Origin: an uncultured Flavobacteriaceae bacterium
GTDB lineage: Bacteria > Bacteroidota > Bacteroidia > Flavobacteriales > Flavobacteriaceae
Length of the DNA stretch: 64,000 nt
Assembly (NCBI GenBank): GCA_943788165.1
Contig: CALSPF010000001.1
Location: 620,001 to 684,000, forward strand
Direction: 5' to 3'
Both the position numbers and the translations under genes were made by a program. Positions 26,711 to 35,337 of this stretch are shown here, in pieces (the stretch's first letter is position 1; each line of letters begins with the position of its first letter). The notes under the pieces were generated by a model. That model did not search any database and had not been told where the DNA came from. It saw only the letters and a list, made by a program, of their open reading frames with translations.

Positions 26711-27697
26711 TTATTTTGATTTATCTACAACTAAGCGGTCTTTACGATTGGCTACTTCCCATGCGGTGTAAAAGACCAAGCGAGCACGCTCCTCTAATAG
26801 ATCAAATTCGATTTTCTCTACCGTATCTGTCGGTTTGTGGTAATCGGCATGGGTGCCATTAAAATAGAAAATAACAGGAATATTGTTTTTTGCAAAGTTG
26901 TAATGGTCACTTCTAAAGTAAAAACGATTTGGATCGTCTTCTGCATTATAGGTATAGTCTAATTCTATATTCGTAGTGGCTTTATTGGCTTCTTCAGAAA
27001 TTTCATGTAACTCGTTACTCAAACGGTCACTCCCAATGAGGTAAATATAGTTGCGGTTATCACTTTCGCGCTTTGGGTCGGTGCGACCAACCATGTCTAT
27101 GTTGAAGTCGGCTATTGTATTGGCAAGCGGATAGAGCGGATTATCGGTATAGTATTTAGAACCAAGTAGTCCTTTTTCTTCTCCAGATACGTGTAAGAAT
27201 ATAACCGAGCGTTGTGGCCCTTTTCCAGCTTCTGCTGCTTTTTGGAAAGCTTCAGCAATTTCCAACAAAGCTACAGAACCAGAACCATCGTCATCAGCAC
27301 CATTATAAATTTGCCCATTCTTGATCCCTTCATGGTCCAAGTGAGAAGAAATCACCACATACTCATCTGGTTTTGTGCTTCCTTCAATAATAGCAACAAC
27401 ATTTTCAGTTGAAACAGCTTCTCCTTTTATGGTCAATTCCATACTTTGGAAATAATCGTCGGTTCCTTTTGCTGGCGCAATTCCGCGTTTTTCGTAAAAT
27501 TCTTTCAAGAAGGTTACGGCTCTCTTTTGTCCTAATTTACCGGTCTCTCTTCCTTGAAAAAAGTCGGAGGCATAAACATAGAGCAATTCTTTTAAATCTT
27601 GTCGATTGATTGATTCGGCAAAAGGTTGGGCTTCTTCATATTGAGCAAAACTCAATGCAGAAGAAAAAATCAGGGCAAATATAATTAAGTGTTTCAT
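26711..27697 (-). CDS. Exported M28-family zinc aminopeptidase
   Basis: A 328-residue peptidase with a signal peptide (MKHLIIFALIFSSALSFAQ). Metal-binding motifs of M28 are in place: SSHLDHEG (first His and base Asp), NGADDDGSGSVALLEIA (bridging Asp), HVSGEEKGLLGS (catalytic Glu and metal Glu), NIDMVGR (Asp) and HADYHKPTDT (last His). It would release N-terminal amino acids from peptides in the periplasm or outside. It sits between the DUF3050 gene and the beta-barrel gene, all on the minus strand. Confidence 0.92.
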   Translation of the reverse strand: MKHLIIFALIFSSALSFAQYEEAQPFAESINRQDLKELLYVYASDFFQGRETGKLGQKRAVTFLKEFYEKRGIAPAKGTDDYFQSMELTIKGEAVSTENVVAIIEGSTKPDEYVVISSHLDHEGIKNGQIYNGADDDGSGSVALLEIAEAFQKAAEAGKGPQRSVIFLHVSGEEKGLLGSKYYTDNPLYPLANTIADFNIDMVGRTDPKRESDNRNYIYLIGSDRLSNELHEISEEANKATTNIELDYTYNAEDDPNRFYFRSDHYNFAKNNIPVIFYFNGTHADYHKPTDTVEKIEFDLLEERARLVFYTAWEVANRKDRLVVDKSK

Positions 27698-27707
27698 TGT
27701 TGAATGA

Positions 27708-28496
27708 TTAAATTAGAACAGCAGAGGGGAGTTGAGACAAAATGCCATCCCACAATTTGATACGCATTTTTAAGGCTTTTTTGGCAGCCTCAATGGATTC
27801 TTGAATTTTGATTGGATCTCCCGCACAAAGTTCTTCCATCATTTTTAGTGCCATAGGACCGTGTTCATCTCCATCTACTTCAATATGACGATCAAGATAA
27901 TAAATTAGATGATGTAAAGCTACTCCTTCATTGCGAAGATTTTTTACCATCTCAATGAACATATCTGGGATCAAGTCCTCACGGCCAAAGGTGAAAACAG
28001 CCGCAATGACATGCAATTTGTTTTCTTTGATGGTGGAGAAGGTAAAGGACAAGAAATCACTAACATATTCAGGAAGTGAAGTCTTAGCGATAAGTTCCTC
28101 TACGTTGTTTTCTTGATTGAGTTGAGCTAAGAACTCTGTGATTGGTGCTGTGTTAGCACCAGCTTCTACCATGGATTGAAGGTACATTTCAAAATGACTC
28201 ATGATTTCTCCGTCTTTGTTGAGGTCAGTTTCCTCTCCCCAAACAATTTCATTGATCAATCGACCTGCTGTTGGGTGAGTAGAGGGGCGCCAGGGGAGTT
28301 GTGTACAGGTCAATTCGACTTGTAGTTTTTTTACCAATGACATAAAATCCCATACGGCAAAAACATGTTGTTCCATGAATACACGAATATCATCAACGCC
28401 TTGTATTTGTTTGTACAATGGGTGTTTAATAAGTATTTTCTTGTAGGGGGCTAATTCTTTTTCAATTCCTCGCATAATCTTCTTCATTTTTTCCAT
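27708..28496 (-). CDS. DUF3050 protein (heme-oxygenase-like fold)
   Basis: A 262-residue protein that I recognise as DUF3050. Its features are LIKHPLYKQIQGVDDIRVFM, EQHVFAVWDFMSLVKKLQ, RLINEIVWGEETD and HLIYYLDRHIEVDGDEHGP. The histidines and acids on helices (MEQHVFAVWDF, VDGDEHGPMA) resemble the heme-oxygenase-like or diiron-oxidase superfamily, but the activity is unknown. The -7 box ends only two bases before the ATG at 28496, so translation may really start at the next methionines (28487 or 28475). Confidence 0.82.
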   Translation of the reverse strand: MEKMKKIMRGIEKELAPYKKILIKHPLYKQIQGVDDIRVFMEQHVFAVWDFMSLVKKLQVELTCTQLPWRPSTHPTAGRLINEIVWGEETDLNKDGEIMSHFEMYLQSMVEAGANTAPITEFLAQLNQENNVEELIAKTSLPEYVSDFLSFTFSTIKENKLHVIAAVFTFGREDLIPDMFIEMVKNLRNEGVALHHLIYYLDRHIEVDGDEHGPMALKMMEELCAGDPIKIQESIEAAKKALKMRIKLWDGILSQLPSAVLI

Positions 28497-28498
28497 TG

Positions 28499-28506
28499 CA
28501 AATATA
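28499..28506 (-). promoter_or_regulatory. -7 box (TATATTTG) of the DUF3050 gene
   Basis: Matches TAnnTTTG on the minus strand, two bases from the first ATG; it argues for a leaderless transcript or a start at an internal Met. Confidence 0.5.
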
Positions 28507-28554
28507 GAATGAAAGGGGGATTCGAAAAAATAATTTTCTTATATTCATACTTAG

Positions 28555-29151
28555 ATGGAGGAACTTTTTTCTTTTTTAATTGCCAGCGTACTTTTAACTC
28601 TTTCTCCTGGCCCAGATTTGCTGATGGTCATTGGGCAGAGTATTGAAAACGGTTTTCGTGCTGCACTTACCTTTATACTGGGTTTAATTACGGGACTGTG
28701 TGGACACACCATACTGTTGGTTGTTGGCTGGGCACAGTTTTTGGGTGAACAACCACAAATCATAGTATTAGTCAAGGGCATGGGGTTTGTCTACTTCAGT
28801 TATTTGGGTTGGGGAGCTATTCGTCAACATTACCGTGGTAAATTCAATGAGTCAGTAATCCTTCCGCTGCCAAAAAAGCAGTACACCCAAGGCCTTATTA
28901 TGAATTTGATCAACCCAAAAGTAAGTTTGTTTTTTTGGTTGTTTTTCCCTGGATTTCTTTTCAGCAATCAGTTTCCAACAGCCTTTCAATATAGCGTATT
29001 GGGTGGCTTGTTTCTACTGCAAGCATTCTTTGTCTTTTCAATTATGGCCTATTTTTCTGCTGCATTCAGTTCGTTTTTCAACCGCTATCGAATGGGATTG
29101 ATTAATGGAGTATTGTGGATTGCCTTGGGGCTCTATTTGCTTTTCGATTAA
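28555..29151 (+). CDS. LysE/RhtB-family amino acid exporter
   Basis: A 198-residue inner-membrane protein with five to six helices. It has the family N-terminal signature LLTLSPGPDLLMVIGQSIENG, then GLCGHTILLVVGWAQFL, YLGWGAIRQHYRG and NLINPKVSLFFWLFFPGFL. LysE/RhtB proteins export amino acids such as lysine, threonine or homoserine lactone; specificity cannot be read. Its upstream region is shared with the divergent DUF3050 gene. Confidence 0.92.
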   Translation: MEELFSFLIASVLLTLSPGPDLLMVIGQSIENGFRAALTFILGLITGLCGHTILLVVGWAQFLGEQPQIIVLVKGMGFVYFSYLGWGAIRQHYRGKFNESVILPLPKKQYTQGLIMNLINPKVSLFFWLFFPGFLFSNQFPTAFQYSVLGGLFLLQAFFVFSIMAYFSAAFSSFFNRYRMGLINGVLWIALGLYLLFD

Positions 29152-29165
29152 ACAATGTATCTTTG
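29136..29165 (+). promoter_or_regulatory. Promoter of the HMG-CoA lyase-like gene
   Basis: TTTG at 29136-29139, an 18-base spacer, then TATCTTTG at 29158-29165, a close match to the Bacteroidota TTTG-N19-TAnnTTTG promoter. It overlaps the end of the LysE gene and lies three bases ahead of the ATG at 29169. Confidence 0.6.
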
Positions 29166-29168
29166 ACC

Positions 29169-30023
29169 ATGGAGTCTTTCGATTTAGTGGAATGCCCCCG
29201 CGATGCCATGCAAGGGGTGAAGCAGTGGATTCCCACCCAGCAAAAGATTGTGTATGCACAAGCCTTGTTGAAAGTGGGCTTTTCCACCCTAGATATAGGG
29301 AGTTTTGTTTCCCCTAAAGCGATTCCGCAAATGCGCGATACTGCGGCAGTGTTGGATGCACTTGATCGTTCAGAAAGTAATACAAAACTATTGACGATTG
29401 TAGCCAATGTACGAGGAGCTATTGACGCTTGCGCTCATCCAGAAGTTGACTGGTTAGGCTACCCATTTTCTATTTCTGAGAATTTTCAAATGCGTAATAC
29501 CCATAAAACGATTGATGAATCAAAAATTGTTTTAGAGCAAATCATCGACTTGGCGCAAAAGAGTAACAAGAAGTTAGTGGTTTATCTTTCTATGGGATTT
29601 GGTAATCCCTATGGAGATCCATGGTCTCCAACCATTGTTGCCGAATGGGTGACTTATTTGTCAGGACTAGGAATCTCCACCATCTCTCTGTCTGATACAG
29701 TTGGTTCGGCAAGCTTACCCATCATACAACAATTGTTTACAACCCTTATTCCGGCATTTCCTACTGTTGCTCTTGGAGCACATTTGCATACCCGGTATAC
29801 AGAAGCAGTACCAAAAATTGAAACGGCCTATTTGGCTGGTTGCCGTCGTTTTGATACAGCTATTAAAGGTTATGGCGGTTGCCCAATGGCAAAGGATGAA
29901 TTGGTTGGAAACTTGCCCACCGAGAAACTTTTGTCATTTTTTAGTACACACAAAATCCCGCATAAACTCAATCCTCTTCATTTTGAATCGGCTTTTAATC
30001 AGTGCTTAAACACCTTTATTTAA
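29169..30023 (+). CDS. Hydroxymethylglutaryl-CoA lyase-like enzyme
   Basis: A 284-residue HMGL-like TIM barrel of the DRE-TIM metallolyase group. It begins FDLVECPRDAMQGVKQWIPT and shows FSTLDIGSFVSPKAIPQM, SLSDTVGSAS, GAHLHTRYTEAVPK (metal-binding HLH) and IKGYGGCPMA with the catalytic cysteine loop. HMG-CoA lyase cleaves HMG-CoA to acetyl-CoA and acetoacetate in leucine degradation. I use ATG 29169: the frame is open further upstream, but family homology and the promoter place the start here. An operator-like inverted repeat overlaps its stop codon. Confidence 0.85.
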   Translation: MESFDLVECPRDAMQGVKQWIPTQQKIVYAQALLKVGFSTLDIGSFVSPKAIPQMRDTAAVLDALDRSESNTKLLTIVANVRGAIDACAHPEVDWLGYPFSISENFQMRNTHKTIDESKIVLEQIIDLAQKSNKKLVVYLSMGFGNPYGDPWSPTIVAEWVTYLSGLGISTISLSDTVGSASLPIIQQLFTTLIPAFPTVALGAHLHTRYTEAVPKIETAYLAGCRRFDTAIKGYGGCPMAKDELVGNLPTEKLLSFFSTHKIPHKLNPLHFESAFNQCLNTFI

Positions 30024-30038
30024 AATTAGTCTAAATAA
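30016..30038. promoter_or_regulatory. Operator site A (23-bp inverted repeat)
   Basis: Arms TTATTTA and TAAATAA flank AAATTAGTC. It is nearly identical to sites at 30077 and 31294. It lies just upstream of the porin promoter's -33 element. The form suits a metal-responsive (Fur or DtxR-like) dimeric repressor; the regulator's identity is inference. Confidence 0.65.
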
Positions 30039-30040
30039 AC

Positions 30041-30071
30041 TTGCTTGATTAATATTTCCAATATATATTTG
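30041..30071 (+). promoter_or_regulatory. Porin promoter between two operators
   Basis: TTGC at 30041-30044, 19 bases, then TATATTTG at 30064-30071. Operator A ends two bases upstream and operator B begins five bases downstream, so bound repressor would cover both sides. Confidence 0.6.
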
Positions 30072-30076
30072 CATCA

Positions 30077-30099
30077 TTATTTAAATTAAATCTAAATAA
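30077..30099. promoter_or_regulatory. Operator site B (23-bp inverted repeat)
   Basis: Arms TTATTTA and TAAATAA flank AATTAAATC. It covers the expected transcription start of the porin gene, eight bases before its ATG; a classic repressor position. Confidence 0.65.
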
Positions 30100-30107
30100 A
30101 TATAACG

Positions 30108-31292
30108 ATGAAAAACTATATTTTTATTTTCTTATTCACAGTTACTGGTTTTTTCCTTCAAGCGCAACAGTTTCAAACAGTTGTCAATACCACTGGAGAC
30201 TCATTGGTTGCAGCACAACAAATTAATGGATATCAGCGAATTTTAAACAACCTAAGTGGAATACCGCAGGGAGTCACTATTGGAGGTTATGGAGAAGTTT
30301 TATACAATCAACCTACCAATTTAAACGGCGAACTAGATGTGCAACGTCTAGTGATGCTTTTTGGCTACAAGTTTGATAACCGTGTTCAGTTTGTTACTGA
30401 AATAGAGTTTGAACATGTCAAAGAGGTATACATTGAACAAGCATTTATTAATTATTCGGTTGCTAACGGGCTCAATATACGTGCGGGTTTAATGTTGGTC
30501 CCCATGGGTATCATAACAGAATTTCATGAACCCACAACCTTTAATGGGGTTGAACGCCCAAGTATGGACAAGGTAATTGTTCCCACTACGTGGAGAGAAA
30601 TTGGAATTGGTGTTTCTGGAAGATTTGACGACTTAAGTCTTCGTTACCAAGCTTATTTGTTCAACGGATTTTTATCGCATGATGGAAAAGAAGGTAAGTT
30701 GAAAGGTAGTAGTGGACTTCGAGGTGGACGTCAAAAAGGTGCTGAGTCAGTAGTGGACCAATTCAATTTATCAGCAAAATTAGATTATTATGGTATTCCC
30801 AATCTTCGTTTAGGTTTGTCTGGTTATTTTGGGAGAACACAAGCAGTGGACGGACAGAATGCAATCCCTGGGAGTGACGTTGGTGTAGCAATGTTAGGGC
30901 TAGACGCTCGCTTCAAGTGGCAAAACCTTTCTGCGCGTGGACAATTTGTTCATGCGAGCCTTAGTGATACAGACGCATATAACACACTTACGGATCGCGA
31001 TTTAGGTAGCGCTCTTGGGGGCTTTTATGTAGAGACTGCTTACAACCTACTTCCGCTTGCAAACCGTCAACGCTTGGATGCTTTTGTTCGCTATGAAAAC
31101 TATGATACGCACAAAAATGTGGGAACATCAATTGTTAAAAACCCTGCCTTTGATCGTGAAGAATGGACACTTGGACTAAGTTACCATATGTCTATTGGTA
31201 CAGTCTTTAAAGTTGATTATCAGTCAAAAAAGACCGGTTTAGCAGAATCTCAGGTTGGCCAATTTAATGTAGGAGTAGGGGTGTGGTTTTAA
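30108..31292 (+). CDS. Outer-membrane porin (phosphate-selective porin O/P-like)
   Basis: A 394-residue protein with a signal peptide (FIFLFTVTGFFLQAQ) and a 16-strand-type porin body ending in an aromatic residue (VGVGVWF). IGGYGEVLYNQPTNLNGELD, LVMLFGYKFDNRVQFVTEIE and GLMLVPMGIITEFHEPTTFNGVERP resemble OprO/OprP-like porins of Bacteroidota. It is flanked by three operator sites that suggest control by metal (probably iron). The next genes encode an FMN-binding protein and a small membrane protein, so it may serve substrate entry for a redox or metal uptake system rather than phosphate. Confidence 0.82.
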   Translation: MKNYIFIFLFTVTGFFLQAQQFQTVVNTTGDSLVAAQQINGYQRILNNLSGIPQGVTIGGYGEVLYNQPTNLNGELDVQRLVMLFGYKFDNRVQFVTEIEFEHVKEVYIEQAFINYSVANGLNIRAGLMLVPMGIITEFHEPTTFNGVERPSMDKVIVPTTWREIGIGVSGRFDDLSLRYQAYLFNGFLSHDGKEGKLKGSSGLRGGRQKGAESVVDQFNLSAKLDYYGIPNLRLGLSGYFGRTQAVDGQNAIPGSDVGVAMLGLDARFKWQNLSARGQFVHASLSDTDAYNTLTDRDLGSALGGFYVETAYNLLPLANRQRLDAFVRYENYDTHKNVGTSIVKNPAFDREEWTLGLSYHMSIGTVFKVDYQSKKTGLAESQVGQFNVGVGVWF

Positions 31293-31293
31293 T

Positions 31294-31316
31294 TTATTTA
31301 AAATTAATCTAAATAA
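31294..31316. promoter_or_regulatory. Operator site C (23-bp inverted repeat)
   Basis: Differs from operator A at a single base (A at 31307 for G at 30029). It lies directly upstream of the -33 element of the FMN-binding protein gene, showing that both transcription units share one regulator. Confidence 0.65.
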
Positions 31317-31318
31317 AA

Positions 31319-31350
31319 TTTGGTACCTAACCTCAGGTAAAATATATTTG
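31319..31350 (+). promoter_or_regulatory. Promoter of the FMN-binding protein gene
   Basis: TTTG at 31319-31322, 20 bases, then TATATTTG at 31343-31350, 16 bases before the ATG at 31367. Operator C touches its upstream edge. Confidence 0.6.
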
Positions 31351-31366
31351 TAAAGAATTTAATTAA

Positions 31367-31906
31367 ATGCTTAGAACAACCAACTTAATATTCTTTTTTT
31401 TAGGATTTTTCCTCCTCTCTTTTGGTTTTCCTTTGAATGAAAATTCTTTGGCAAAACGCATCGAGAAAAAAATCAATAAAGAGATAACAGCGGTCTTTTC
31501 GGTAGCAGATTTTACCCTAGAAACTTCCTCAATACAAATAGAAAGCAATCAATTCTTATTGGCGCATTCTATTCGGGAAATTAAAGTTGAAGGACAATTA
31601 GCTGGCTATGCTTTTATGGGTACTGCTCCAAGCAAAACAGATTCTTTCGATTATTTGATTTTATTCGATCCAACCTTTACCATTAAGAAAGCAACTGTTT
31701 TGGTCTATCGTGAAGATTATGGTGGAGAAATTTCCAGCAAGCGATGGCTTTCTCAGTTTGTTAAAAAACAAACAGGAGTAAGTTTTATCTATGGCGATAC
31801 CATTAGCGCAATTTCTGGTGCTACCATATCTGTTCAATCCATGACAGCCTCAGTCAACCATGTTTTTTCTTCCTTAAAAGATGTTCAATCTACCATTGGT
31901 CAATAA
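31367..31906 (+). CDS. Exported FMN-binding-domain protein
   Basis: A 179-residue protein with an N-terminal export signal or anchor (LIFFFLGFFLLSFGFP) and a C-terminal FMN_bind domain. The flavinylation motif SGATIS is at residues 150-155; Thr153 would be linked to FMN by an ApbE transferase. This domain carries electrons outside the inner membrane in RnfG/NqrC-like and extracellular electron transfer proteins. It is preceded by an operator-controlled promoter and overlaps the next membrane protein gene by one base (TAATGG). Taken together, a flavin-based reductase function, for example on ferric iron, is plausible but unproven. apbE is not in the window. Confidence 0.8.
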   Translation: MLRTTNLIFFFLGFFLLSFGFPLNENSLAKRIEKKINKEITAVFSVADFTLETSSIQIESNQFLLAHSIREIKVEGQLAGYAFMGTAPSKTDSFDYLILFDPTFTIKKATVLVYREDYGGEISSKRWLSQFVKKQTGVSFIYGDTISAISGATISVQSMTASVNHVFSSLKDVQSTIGQ

Positions 31907-32406
31907 TGGAACCTTATTTCCTATTGCGCAATTTTTCTAAACCGTTCAAAGGATTTATACTGGCTTTTCTTTTTGTACTTTCTGTAGGTTATTTTACTGG
32001 CTTGTCTTTTGTTGCACAAACCGATAGTAATTACCCTTCCGGGATTGTTGAAAATTATAATGGAAATGAGGATAGCGAAGAAGTTTTAGTAATGAAGTTC
32101 AAAAAAGGACAGCGTGAAATGCTCACCATCGTCCACACCCACGTGCTGTCTATTGGATTTATCTTTGCTCTACTTGGGCTACTTGTTTGGGGAACACAAA
32201 TCTCGACCAAATGGAAGACCTTTTTAACCATTGAACCCTTTTGCTCCATTATAATTACTTTTGGAGGGATTTATTTAATTTGGCTAGAATACACCGCAAT
32301 GGCTTATGTTGTAATGATTTCTGGTATTTTAATGACTCTAAGTTTTATTGCTGGGGCGGTGGTGGTGTGTTTAGATTTAATTAAATCGCCAATTGAGTCT
32401 CATTAA
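31906..32406 (+). CDS. Four-helix membrane protein linked to the FMN-binding protein
   Basis: A 166-residue inner-membrane protein with about four helices: one N-terminal (FILAFLFVLSVGYFTGL), a loop of about 35 residues with GIVENYNGNEDSEE, then three helices. The second helix begins with two histidines two positions apart (H77 and H79 in IVHTHVLSIGF), which could bind heme or metal. I recall similar small membrane proteins beside FMN-binding proteins in Bacteroidota, but I cannot name the family. Its start overlaps the preceding stop, so translation is coupled. Confidence 0.65.
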   Translation: MEPYFLLRNFSKPFKGFILAFLFVLSVGYFTGLSFVAQTDSNYPSGIVENYNGNEDSEEVLVMKFKKGQREMLTIVHTHVLSIGFIFALLGLLVWGTQISTKWKTFLTIEPFCSIIITFGGIYLIWLEYTAMAYVVMISGILMTLSFIAGAVVVCLDLIKSPIESH

Positions 32407-32420
32407 TGGTTGAAATGTTA

Positions 32421-32428
32421 TAAATTTG
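32421..32428 (+). promoter_or_regulatory. -7 box (TAAATTTG) of guaB
   Basis: Matches TAnnTTTG, 27 bases before the guaB ATG at 32456. Confidence 0.5.
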
Positions 32429-32446
32429 CTCGCAACTAATTCTTAA

Positions 32447-33928
<1,482 letters not shown>

Positions 33929-33937
33929 TCATAAGAC

Positions 33938-34279
33938 TTAGCGTGCAACGAATTTAAACAACTTTACTTGCCCTTGAGTTTCTATGCGGACAATGTACAT
34001 TGTTTTTGGTTCAAGGCTAAGGTTACGCTGAAAATCAAATAAATCAACTTGATTAAATGAAGCTACTTCATTGCCTATAATACTGTAGATTTTCACATGG
34101 CCAGTGCCGGTTAGACCTTTGATACTGAAGACTCCATTTTTGTAAATTATATTGACAATTGTCGAATTTACATAAACTGAATTTGTGGTGTTTATGAGGG
34201 AGGGAAGCTTGCTCCCAAACGTTGTGTTTGGGAATAAAAAAAGAGCAGTCGAGAAAAAGAGCAAAAGGCTTTGTTTCAT
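33938..34279 (-). CDS. Small exported protein made almost only of a T9SS sorting-like domain
   Basis: A 113-residue protein: signal peptide (MKQSLLLFFSTALFLFPNTTFG), about 35 residues of linker, then a C-terminal region like the type A sorting domain of type IX secretion (VKIYSIIGNEVASFNQ, then TMYIVRIETQGQVKLFKFVAR with the usual YxVxIxT..GxxKxxKxVxR end). There is no cargo domain. I place the start at ATG 34279, where the signal peptide begins; an upstream ATG at 34297 is possible. It may be a degenerate secreted protein or a free sorting-domain protein. Confidence 0.68.
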   Translation of the reverse strand: MKQSLLLFFSTALFLFPNTTFGSKLPSLINTTNSVYVNSTIVNIIYKNGVFSIKGLTGTGHVKIYSIIGNEVASFNQVDLFDFQRNLSLEPKTMYIVRIETQGQVKLFKFVAR

Positions 34280-34482
34280 CTTCCAATATATAGACACAAT
34301 TTAGTCTTTTAATTGTTGATAAAAAAATTTTTATAAACAATTAAGTAATTGATTAGATGTGTATTATCTTTTTTATTAATAATTAGCGTGAGTATTTTGT
34401 TAATAAGACACAATAATTTTGTTTTTTTTCGTTTAAAAGTAACGATTCTAATCATCATCTTTACACTAAAGCTGCGAATCAT

Positions 34483-35337
34483 ATGAAGTTTCAGATTATT
34501 TTATGCGTTGTTCTGTTGGGTGTGTTGACAAGTTGTGATCAATGGACTAATGTTGATCAGGATGCCCTTGTTGCTCGTGTTGGAAGTCACTACTTATACC
34601 TTTCAGACATAGAACGTCAATTGCCAGTAAACATTTCTCAGAAGGATAGTATTTTACTGACTCAAAGTGCGATTAACACCTGGGCAAAAAAGCACTTGCT
34701 TTACGATCAAGCTGTTTTTAATCTAGAGCAATCATCTCAGGCAGTTTTAAACACACTGGTGGAGGACTATCGCCTCGATTTGTGGGCAAGAACATTCAAA
34801 GAGTCCTTGGTCAAGTCTGTCATTGACACCATTGTCGACCCCTCATTAATGCGTTCCTATTATGAAGAAAATCAGTTTAATTTTGCGCTTAAAGAAAACG
34901 TAATGCAAGCGCGCGTGATTGGTTTGTCAAAAACAGCCACAAACCTTGATGAAGTAAGCATTCGTTTTCAGCAAAATAAGGAAGAAGACAAACAGTACCT
35001 CGATTCGTTGCGCATTCAGTTCACTTCTTATCAGAACAGCGATTCCATTTGGTACACCAAGCGATCTTTTCTTGAGCAATTCCCTTCAATTCCTGTTTTG
35101 AGTTTTGATAATTATCTAAAAAAATCACAATTTTTCTTCATTGAAGATTCAATCGAAGTATATTTGCTGTGGGTGTCGGATTATCGACTAAGGAATGAAA
35201 ACGCACCTTTTCAATTGGTGGAAAATACCATTCGAAAAATTGTTTTCAACCAATCCAAATTAGAATTCATTAAACAATTTGATCAAGAAATTTTACAAGA
35301 TGCAATACAAGCCAACAAGTTTGAAATATATCCTTAA
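34483..35337 (+). CDS. SurA/PpiC-like periplasmic lipoprotein
   Basis: A 284-residue lipoprotein (signal ending VLLGVLTSC) with the arrangement of the SurA N-terminal domain: VARVGSHYLYLSDIERQLP at the start, a helical middle, and a beta-rich later part without a recognisable catalytic PpiC motif. It is directly followed, with overlapping ends, by a full SurA-like isomerase, so it likely helps outer-membrane protein folding as a chaperone. Sequence similarity is weak; the call rests on the N-terminal pattern and the neighbour. Confidence 0.7.
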   Translation: MKFQIILCVVLLGVLTSCDQWTNVDQDALVARVGSHYLYLSDIERQLPVNISQKDSILLTQSAINTWAKKHLLYDQAVFNLEQSSQAVLNTLVEDYRLDLWARTFKESLVKSVIDTIVDPSLMRSYYEENQFNFALKENVMQARVIGLSKTATNLDEVSIRFQQNKEEDKQYLDSLRIQFTSYQNSDSIWYTKRSFLEQFPSIPVLSFDNYLKKSQFFFIEDSIEVYLLWVSDYRLRNENAPFQLVENTIRKIVFNQSKLEFIKQFDQEILQDAIQANKFEIYP

